Source of the DNA: Gp7-AA10 sp035636095
GTDB lineage: Bacteria > Acidobacteriota > Thermoanaerobaculia > Gp7-AA8
DNA: 64,000 bases
Direction of reading: 5' to 3'
Assembly (NCBI GenBank): GCA_035636095.1
Contig: DASPZU010000051.1
Location: 34,438 to 98,437 of the forward strand
The notes below the pieces were generated by a model. That model was not told where the DNA came from and ran no database searches. It saw only the letters and a list, made by a program, of their open reading frames with translations. Both the position numbers and the translations under genes were made by a program. Of the stretch, positions 58,712 through 64,000 are shown one piece after another (position 1 is the stretch's first letter; the number at the start of each line of letters is the position of its first letter).

Positions 58712-59833
58712 ATGCATTTCGAAACAAAAGCCGTTCACGCCGGCGGCGGAACAGACGAGAAAACGGGCGCCGTTTCGCCTCCGATTTACCTTTCGACGAC
58801 ATTCGAGCGCAACAAATCCGATGGCGAACCCACCCATGGCTACAGTTACATCCGCGATCACAATCCGACGCAGACGCGCCTCGAAGCGGCATTAGCGGAA
58901 ATCGATTCGGGAGAAGCAGCTCTCGCTTTCGCGTCCGGTATGGCGGCAGCTTCGGCGTTTTTTCAATCGCTGCCCTCCGGCTCACACGTTCTGATTCCCG
59001 ATGACGGCTATTACGCAGTCCGCATCCTCGGCACCGATTTCTTTCCGCGATGGGGACTGAATCACGATCTCATCGAGATGGCCGACCTCGGCCGCCTGCG
59101 CAAGGCCATGCGGCCCAACACGCGCGCGATCTGGTGCGAGACGCCGTCGAACCCGCTCTTGAAGGTGGCCGACATCGCCGCGCTGGCCGCAATCGCGCGA
59201 GAAGCCAAAGCGCTTCTGATCGTCGACGGAACCTTCGCCACGCCGGCGCTGCAGCGGCCCATCGAGCTCGGCGCAGACCTCGTCATGCACTCCACCACCA
59301 AGTACCTCGGCGGTCACAGCGACGTGCAGGGTGGCTCGCTCGCTTTTCGGCGCCGCGACGCGTTGTTCGAACAGGTTCTCGAGGTTCGAACGATCGTCGG
59401 CGGCGTCGCATCGCCGTTCAACTCCTGGCTGATTCTGCGCGGAATCCGAAGTCTCGGCGCTCGCATGCGCGTCCACTGCGAAAACGCAAAAGCGATCGCG
59501 CAGTTTCTCAGCAATCACCGCCGTGTCGACAGTGTGAACTATCCGGGCTTGCCATCCCATCCCACTCATGCGATCGCGGCGCGCCAGATGTCCGATTTCG
59601 GCGGCATGATGTCGATTCACGTGAAGGGTGGGCGGGAGCAGGCGCTGGCAGTGGCCGCGAAAACCAGAGTCTTCACCCGCGCCACCTCCCTCGGCGGCGT
59701 CGAGAGTCTCATCGAGCACCGCGCATCGAGCGAAGGGCCGAAGTCGCGGACACCGCAGAATCTGCTCCGGCTGTCGATCGGCCTCGAGCATGTGCAGGAC
59801 CTGATCGACGATTTGGCTGACGCGCTAGAATAG
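58712..59833 (+). CDS. Cys/Met metabolism PLP enzyme (cystathionine gamma-synthase/lyase family)
   Basis: 373-residue PLP-dependent fold-type I enzyme of trans-sulfuration. FETKAVHAGGGTDEKTGAVSPPIYLSTTF at the N-terminus, SGMAAASAFFQSL, CETPSNPLL, and the Schiff-base lysine in HSTTKYLGGHSDVQGG (Lys about 197). Length matches MetB/MccB. Synthase and lyase cannot be separated by eye. ATG 58712 lies six bases after TATGCT, suggesting a leaderless mRNA. Its TAG overlaps the next gene region. Confidence 0.9.
   Translation: MHFETKAVHAGGGTDEKTGAVSPPIYLSTTFERNKSDGEPTHGYSYIRDHNPTQTRLEAALAEIDSGEAALAFASGMAAASAFFQSLPSGSHVLIPDDGYYAVRILGTDFFPRWGLNHDLIEMADLGRLRKAMRPNTRAIWCETPSNPLLKVADIAALAAIAREAKALLIVDGTFATPALQRPIELGADLVMHSTTKYLGGHSDVQGGSLAFRRRDALFEQVLEVRTIVGGVASPFNSWLILRGIRSLGARMRVHCENAKAIAQFLSNHRRVDSVNYPGLPSHPTHAIAARQMSDFGGMMSIHVKGGREQALAVAAKTRVFTRATSLGGVESLIEHRASSEGPKSRTPQNLLRLSIGLEHVQDLIDDLADALE
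59826..59831 (+). promoter_or_regulatory. -10-like box (TAGAAT) before the CPCC protein
   Basis: TAGAAT ends seven bases before the GTG at 59839, within the stop region of the PLP enzyme gene, and favours that GTG over the one at 59833. Confidence 0.4.
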
Positions 59834-59838
59834 TGGCG

Positions 59839-60126
59839 GTGAAGAACTTCGAGATCACCTGCCCCTGCTGCGAGGCGTTGATCGTGATCGATCGCGTCAA
59901 CGGCGAGATCCTTCTGCACAAAGCGAAGGAGAAGAAATCGGGTCTGTCCCTCGAATCGATGGTCTCGAATCTCGAGACCCAAAAGAGCGAGGCCGCCAAG
60001 CGGTTCGACAAGCAGATCGAGAGTCAGAAGGATCGCAGCCGCATCCTCGAGGAAAAATTCAAGGAAGCGCTCGAACGCGCTGAAAAGTCAGATAAGCCAT
60101 ACCTCAATCCCATGGACATGGATTGA
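59839..60126 (+). CDS. Small protein with N-terminal CPCC zinc-ribbon-like motif
   Basis: 95 residues: beta hairpin FEITCPCCEALIVIDRVNGEIL, then a long charged coiled-coil-like helix (LETQKSEAAKRFDKQIESQ, ILEEKFKEALERAEKSDK). Only one Cys cluster is present, so zinc binding would need dimerisation. GTG 59839 chosen from its distance to TAGAAT; GTG 59833 would add MAV... at the start. Overlaps the agmatinase-family gene by four bases, indicating coupling. Confidence 0.6.
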   Translation: MKNFEITCPCCEALIVIDRVNGEILLHKAKEKKSGLSLESMVSNLETQKSEAAKRFDKQIESQKDRSRILEEKFKEALERAEKSDKPYLNPMDMD

Positions 60127-61097
60127 AGTTCGATCCCGACGCCGCGGCGGCGAAGAGATCCGGCATCTACGGCCTTCCGTTCACCCCCAGGGAAGCGCAC
60201 GTCATCATCATCCCCGTGCCGTTCGAAGCGACAACGTCGTACGGCGGCGGCACGGCGCGCGGACCGGCGGCGGTGATGGCGGCCTCGAAACAGGTCGACC
60301 TTTTCGATCATGAGACCGGCCGTCCATACGAGGCCGGAATCGCAATGCTCGATGTTCCGCGCAAGATCGTGGCGTGGAATGCCGAGGCCAAAAAGCTCGG
60401 CCGAAAAAAGGTTGCCAACGTCAACCAGATTTGCGCCAAAGTCAACGATTGGGTCCACAAGCAAACTCGGGAGTTGCTAGACGCGGGCAAGATGCCGGTC
60501 GTGTTAGGCGGAGATCACTCCGTTCCTTTTGGCGCGATGCAGGCGTATGCCGAGCGCTATCCCGCTCTCGGCATTCTGCATCTCGATGCCCACGCCGATC
60601 TCCGCCAGGCCTACGAAGGCTTCACGTGGTCGCACGCGTCGATCTTTCACAACGTCATGACCAGGATCGATGGCGTCGGGAAACTCGTGCAGGTGGGCGT
60701 GCGCGACATCGGCGCTGCGGAAATGCGGATGATCGATGATTCCAACGGCCGCATTGTCACGTTTTTCGACGATGTGCTAGCACAACGCAAAGAACGTGGC
60801 AGTCCGTTTGCCGAGCTCGCCGACGAAATCGTCGCGCAACTTCCGGATGACGTTTACCTCTCCTGGGATATCGACGGCCTCGATCCGACGCTCTGTCCAG
60901 GAACCGGCACGCCCGTGCCAGGCGGCCTGGCCTGGAACGAGGCGATCGGATTGTTGCGTGCGATTCGTCGCGCGAAAAAACGCATCGTCGGACTCGATCT
61001 CTGTGAGGTCGCGCCCGGCATGACGGAGTGGGATGCCAACGTCGCCGCGCGCCTCCTCTACAAGATGATCGGCTTCGCGCTATTGACTTTATCCTGA
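60123..61097 (+). CDS. speB: Agmatinase/arginase (ureohydrolase) family enzyme
   Basis: 324-residue binuclear manganese hydrolase. Metal-binding motifs are complete: VVLGGDHSVPFG, LHLDAHADLR and SWDIDGLDPTLCPGTGTPVPGG. The N-terminal YGGGTARGPAAV loop is also typical. Agmatinase (agmatine to putrescine plus urea) is the best guess, but arginase or guanidinobutyrase are possible. The TTG start overlaps the previous stop (ATTGA). Its TGA stop lies within the left arm of a repeat. Confidence 0.85.
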   Translation: MKFDPDAAAAKRSGIYGLPFTPREAHVIIIPVPFEATTSYGGGTARGPAAVMAASKQVDLFDHETGRPYEAGIAMLDVPRKIVAWNAEAKKLGRKKVANVNQICAKVNDWVHKQTRELLDAGKMPVVLGGDHSVPFGAMQAYAERYPALGILHLDAHADLRQAYEGFTWSHASIFHNVMTRIDGVGKLVQVGVRDIGAAEMRMIDDSNGRIVTFFDDVLAQRKERGSPFAELADEIVAQLPDDVYLSWDIDGLDPTLCPGTGTPVPGGLAWNEAIGLLRAIRRAKKRIVGLDLCEVAPGMTEWDANVAARLLYKMIGFALLTLS

Positions 61098-61146
61098 GCG
61101 ACTTTTGGAGTGCGGTGCCAAGCCGCCGCACTCCAAATCCGCTCAG
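61091..61146. repeat. Composite repeat between convergent speB and ypdA-like genes
   Basis: Outer arms ATCCTGAGCG (61091-61100) and CGCTCAG (61140-61146) enclose TTTGGAGTGCGG (61104-61115) / CCGCACTCCAAA (61126-61137), a perfect 12-bp stem with a 10-base loop. The TGA inside each CTGAGCG arm is the stop codon of the gene on that side. Confidence 0.85.
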
Positions 61147-62156
61147 TCGTCCAACTGCCCCTCAGGCAAAGCGACGCGGCGCCCACTGATCGCCGCCACG
61201 ATTCGCGGTACGTGCACGTGACACGTCTCGACGATTACCGCGACTTTTCGCGGCGGCGTTCCCGCGACGGCGGTTCCGGCGATGAAAACGCCCGGCACGT
61301 TGGTCTCCATCGTGTCGGGATCGTGAACCGGTTCTCGCGCCGGACCGGCTAACTCGACGCCCAGCATCTCGAACAGAGTTGTGTCCTGACGATATCCCGT
61401 CATGAGCAGGACGAAGTCGGCGGCGATCTCCTGTTCCGGCGACAGCGACACACTTCCGCGCCGGATTGCGGCCACGGAGGTGTTTGGCAGGAATCGTACT
61501 TTGCTGTCGCGGATGAGCGCGCGCACCTCAGGCAGCAGCCAGAACTTGACGACCTTCGGATCGAAATCTTCGCGACGGTAGCTGATGGTCACCTCAGCGC
61601 CGGCGCGGTGACAGCGCACCGCCGCCTCGACCGCCGAATTGCGGCCGCCCACGATGAGCAGGCGCTTTGCGAAGTATTTGTGCGGATCGCCGAGGTAATG
61701 GCTGACGTGCGGGAGGTCTTCGCCGGGGACGTTGATGAGACGCGGCGCGTGCATGGCGCCGATCGCGAGCACGACCATGTCGGAGCGGTATGCATGTTCG
61801 CCATCGAGACCGCGTGTCTGCAGAAAGAATCCACCTTCCGGCAAGCGCTGCACTCTCTCAACGCGCTCGTAAGTTTGGACAGTCAAGCCGAAGTGCTGCG
61901 CCAGTGCCCGGAGATAGGCGAGAAACTCCTCTTTGGTGATCTTCTGCTGATTCGCGGTTTGAATGGGAAGGCCCGCGAGCGCGAGGCGGTCGGAGCTCGA
62001 GTGAAAAAGCATCTGCGGCGGATACCATTCGACCGTCGATCCGATCTGTCCGGCATCGATCTGGACGTAGTCGATGCCCTGTTGCTTCAACGCGACCGCC
62101 AGCTCGAGCCCGATCGGACCCGCGCCGATGATGGCAACGTGATGCGATTCGATCAC
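61143..62156 (-). CDS. YpdA-family (bacillithiol-disulfide reductase-like) flavoprotein
   Basis: 337-residue FAD/NADPH oxidoreductase with two Rossmann motifs: GAGPIG near residue 11 and the second GGRNSAVEAA, plus LLMTGYRQDT and VPGVFIAGTAV near the C-terminus. The absence of a CxxC active site and the YpdA-like layout suggest a reductase for bacillithiol disulfide; bacillithiol use in this organism is not shown. Starts four bases inside the end of the TerB-like gene. Stop codon lies in the adjoining repeat arm. Confidence 0.8.
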   Translation of the reverse strand: MIESHHVAIIGAGPIGLELAVALKQQGIDYVQIDAGQIGSTVEWYPPQMLFHSSSDRLALAGLPIQTANQQKITKEEFLAYLRALAQHFGLTVQTYERVERVQRLPEGGFFLQTRGLDGEHAYRSDMVVLAIGAMHAPRLINVPGEDLPHVSHYLGDPHKYFAKRLLIVGGRNSAVEAAVRCHRAGAEVTISYRREDFDPKVVKFWLLPEVRALIRDSKVRFLPNTSVAAIRRGSVSLSPEQEIAADFVLLMTGYRQDTTLFEMLGVELAGPAREPVHDPDTMETNVPGVFIAGTAVAGTPPRKVAVIVETCHVHVPRIVAAISGRRVALPEGQLDD

Positions 62157-62614
62157 GAGCTCAGTCCCATGTCTCGAAGCACCGCCACCTTCGCGTCGAT
62201 CATCACGTGATGCTCGAGGCCCAGCAGATCGGCAAGTTTACGGACCAGATAGTTTTCATAATCGGTGAGTTTGCGGTCGGAGTAAACGATGCGCCACATC
62301 GTCTTCACGATCTCGATCCTGTCGGCGAGTGTGGCGTTCTTGCGAATGAAGTTCGTGAGCGCAAAGTGATCGATGGTCCGATTCCGGATCTCGGCCGCCT
62401 CGGCGATCAGCTCCTGCGCCGCCTGGTCGTCCAATTGAAACGCACGCCTCAAATAGCCGACCACGTCCCCATCTTCGGCAGGGGAGAATTCGCCGTCGGC
62501 GTACGCAGTTTCGAGGAGAACGGCCGCGGTCGCCAGCGGGAGGGGGTCAGGCTGGACTTTGGTCTGATTCTGCATCCCGGCCTTGAAGCGCTGCGCCAGT
62601 TTTGCGAAACTCAT
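62153..62614 (-). CDS. TerB-like protein
   Basis: 153 residues of helical TerB/DjlA-like fold: PLATAAVLLETAYADGEFSPAEDGDVVGYL, FALTNFIRKNATLADRIEIVKTMWRIVYSDRKLTDYENYLVRKLADLL. Acidic residues in the two halves (YADGE, YSDRKLTDYE) match the metal-binding helices of TerB. Role probably in envelope or metal stress; unknown. TAAACT lies nine bases before the ATG. Four-base overlap with the downstream YpdA-like gene. Confidence 0.78.
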   Translation of the reverse strand: MSFAKLAQRFKAGMQNQTKVQPDPLPLATAAVLLETAYADGEFSPAEDGDVVGYLRRAFQLDDQAAQELIAEAAEIRNRTIDHFALTNFIRKNATLADRIEIVKTMWRIVYSDRKLTDYENYLVRKLADLLGLEHHVMIDAKVAVLRDMGLSS

Positions 62615-62623
62615 GGCCGCCGG

Positions 62624-62631
62624 AGTTTAAT
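62624..62631. promoter_or_regulatory. Symmetric -10-like region between TerB and the SGCSID gene
   Basis: AGTTTAAT gives TAAACT on the minus strand (62629-62624, nine bases before the ATG at 62614) and TTTAAT on the plus strand (62626-62631, four bases before the ATG at 62636). Only 21 bases separate the starts; the plus spacing is short. Confidence 0.35.
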
Positions 62632-62635
62632 CGAC

Positions 62636-63109
62636 ATGCCACGGATCGACATCTCACGCCTGCCGGACGAGTCTCGAATCTGGATCTTCGGGATTTCGCC
62701 ATCGCTCGATGAACGCAACGGCTCGCGCCTCCTTGCGGTCGTCGACCGCTTTCTCGACGACTGGTCCGCGCACAATCAGCCCATCGTTTCCGCGCGCGAT
62801 CTCCGCCACGGAAGTTTTCTGGTCATCGCTGTCGATCAGCGCTCGGAAACGTCGGGCTGTTCCATTGATCGCATGTTCGGCCTGCTTCGAGGGCTCGAAA
62901 GCGAGCTGGGAGTCGCGATCCTAGATCCGAACCGAATTTTCTATCGCAGCGAGTCCGGCCGTGTCGCAGCAATGACGCGGCGCGAATTTGTCGAAAATGG
63001 GCGTCCCGACACGGTGGTGTTCGACACGCTTGCCGAGCGCATCGGCAAGATTCGCAGTGGTTTATGGGAAAAACCCGCCCGAGATTCCTGGCATCAGGCG
63101 CTGTTTTGA
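62636..63109 (+). CDS. Conserved protein with SGCSID motif, unknown function
   Basis: 157 residues. RIWIFGISPSLDERN, VVDRFLDDWSAHNQPIVSARDLRHG, FLVIAVDQRSETSGCSIDRMFGLLRGLE and DPNRIFYRS follow a pattern I associate with a small uncharacterised family found in Bacteroidota and others (sometimes labelled ABC transporter ATPase without motif support). The Cys and Asp in SGCSID are likely functional. Start ATG 62636; divergent from TerB with 21 bases between. No operon partner visible. Confidence 0.65.
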   Translation: MPRIDISRLPDESRIWIFGISPSLDERNGSRLLAVVDRFLDDWSAHNQPIVSARDLRHGSFLVIAVDQRSETSGCSIDRMFGLLRGLESELGVAILDPNRIFYRSESGRVAAMTRREFVENGRPDTVVFDTLAERIGKIRSGLWEKPARDSWHQALF

Positions 63110-63198
63110 TTCAACCGAGCTGATGCGGTTGTAAAACAATCAGAAATAGAAACTTAGCAGCGGTAAAAACGAGCATCGTCCTTGCAGTTATTGATGGT

Positions 63199-63735
63199 GT
63201 GAAAAACTCCGCTCGAAAGAAAACGCCGCTGTTGATCGTCGATGACGACAAGGCGGTACGACGCCTACTTGCCCGGATCGCCGAGCGCGCAGGCTTCGAA
63301 GTCGACACCGCGAAGGACGGCATGCAGGCGCTCGAGATGCTGCAGCGGAAGCAGTACGAAATCGCCATCGTCGACCTGATGATGCCGCGCCTGAGCGGCT
63401 ACGAGCTGGTTCAGAGAATCAGCACGCTGGAGCCGCGCCCGATCGTCATCGTTGCGACAGCGCTGATGAACGGCGATGTGGCCTCGCTCGATGACTCGAT
63501 GGTACGACGCGTCATCAAGAAGCCGTTCGATATCAACGCCGTGGCTAACGCGCTCATCGAAATCGCGCGCGAAGCAGCCGAGAAGCGCGCGTCGGCACCG
63601 CAGGAGCAGCCCACGATCATCGTCAAGAGAGACGTCGAGATCACCGCGAACGAGGTCATTATTCCGACAGCCGACGAATCGGGCGTTGAAAAGAAAGAAA
63701 AGGACGAGCTACCGAAACCGGACAAGATCGAGTAG
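63199..63735 (+). CDS. Single-domain response regulator with acidic tail
   Basis: 178 residues. Receiver domain (about 9-125): acidic pocket LLIVDDDKAV, phosphoacceptor Asp in AIVDLMMPRLSGYE, switch Thr/Ser region VATALMNG, and the conserved Lys in KKPFDINAV. No output domain; a Glu/Lys/Pro-rich tail (about 130-178) follows. It probably signals by protein contact (CheY-like). GTG start at 63199. No histidine kinase is adjacent. Confidence 0.88.
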   Translation: MKNSARKKTPLLIVDDDKAVRRLLARIAERAGFEVDTAKDGMQALEMLQRKQYEIAIVDLMMPRLSGYELVQRISTLEPRPIVIVATALMNGDVASLDDSMVRRVIKKPFDINAVANALIEIAREAAEKRASAPQEQPTIIVKRDVEITANEVIIPTADESGVEKKEKDELPKPDKIE

Positions 63736-63746
63736 CGTTTCCCGGC

Positions 63747-64000
63747 ATGAGCAACAAAGTAACCCGCCGGGCGTTCGTCGCAACCGGAACCGCAGCTGTC
63801 GCTGTCGCCACCAAAGCGTTCGCGCAGGGTCCGACAGTGATTCGCCGCAGTCCCGCCAAACCTGTGGTGGTCTCATCCGCAAACGGCAATCGTTTCAAGA
63901 ACGGCGGCGACATGACCGCGGTGGAGAAAGCGTGGTCGATGATCGCGCAAGGGTCCGACGTTCTCGACGCCGTGATTGCCGGCGTGAACATCGTCGAGCT
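63747..64000 (+). CDS. Glycosylasparaginase/isoaspartyl peptidase family protein (5' part)
   Basis: First 84 residues of an exported Ntn-hydrolase; the rest lies beyond base 64000. A Tat-type signal (VTRRAFVATGTAAVAVATKAFA) precedes PVVVSSANGNRFKNGGDMTAVEKAWSMIAQGSDVLDAVIAGVN, which matches N4-(beta-N-acetylglucosaminyl)-L-asparaginase-type enzymes. The autocatalytic Thr is not within the window, so activity cannot be judged. Starts 11 bases after the response-regulator stop. Confidence 0.75.
   Translation, partial: MSNKVTRRAFVATGTAAVAVATKAFAQGPTVIRRSPAKPVVVSSANGNRFKNGGDMTAVEKAWSMIAQGSDVLDAVIAGVNIVE

Overview
The window is 64 kb of GC-rich (roughly 60-65 %) chromosomal DNA with high coding density. 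I see about 56 protein-coding genes, one leader peptide, and no rRNA, tRNA, CRISPR array, transposase or prophage. No gene-free stretch exceeds 300 bases; the longest (about 220 bases, 34824-35045) is filled by a repeat, a promoter and an attenuator. The gene content suggests an Acidobacteriota-like Gram-negative: type IV pilus / type II secretion ATPases with MshEN and GAF domains, secreted Ig/Calx-beta/PKD proteins, a bacillithiol-type YpdA reductase, methylmalonyl-CoA mutase, EF-P with a PGNLRA loop, and abundant short palindromic repeats. This is inference from content, not a phylogenetic placement.

Layout. 1-5 kb: tandem universal stress protein, lipoprotein, YbjN-like protein, rRNA methylase RlmI, a GspE/PilB ATPase. 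5-14 kb: a giant secreted nuclease coupled to a GT39-type membrane glycosyltransferase, then a GAF-MshEN-PilB ATPase. 14-20 kb: a probable selenocysteine-containing AhpD-like protein head-to-head with a Fpg/Nei glycosylase, a Rieske/DUF2231 membrane protein, a TPR protein, DUF72 and an acyltransferase. 20-28 kb: BlaI with an M56 peptidase carrying a C-terminal STN domain, an esterase, PilT and a membrane spermidine-synthase-like protein. 28-43 kb: recX-alaS, a secreted Ig-like protein, methylmalonyl-CoA mutase large subunit, pheA behind a phenylalanine attenuator, a cupredoxin protein behind a CRP-type site, ftsK and a zinc metallopeptidase. 43-48 kb: an orphan Pycsar-effector-like protein, an EF-Tu domain-3-like protein, a YibQ-type deacetylase and an efp-led minus-strand cluster. 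48-54 kb: a coupled Kup and KimA-like potassium transporter pair, a PKD protein and DUF1697. 54-64 kb: a large PAS/GAF/GGDEF/EAL protein, an M50 protease, a cystathionine gamma-synthase family enzyme, an agmatinase family enzyme, YpdA-TerB, a response regulator and a partial glycosylasparaginase-type gene.

Three genome-level patterns run across the window. (1) Many genes have a TATAAT-like hexamer 6-9 bases before the start codon and no Shine-Dalgarno, the signature of leaderless mRNAs; two divergent pairs share one symmetric -10 element. (2) Many short inverted repeats of several families occur, and five of them sit in frame inside genes. (3) Five isolated islands of about 15 A/T-ending codons sit inside otherwise GC3-rich genes, three of them containing a perfect palindrome. 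The most valuable single locus is the CMD/AhpD gene at 14471-15010, whose in-frame TGA falls exactly on the second redox cysteine and is followed by a bacterial-SECIS-like hairpin.
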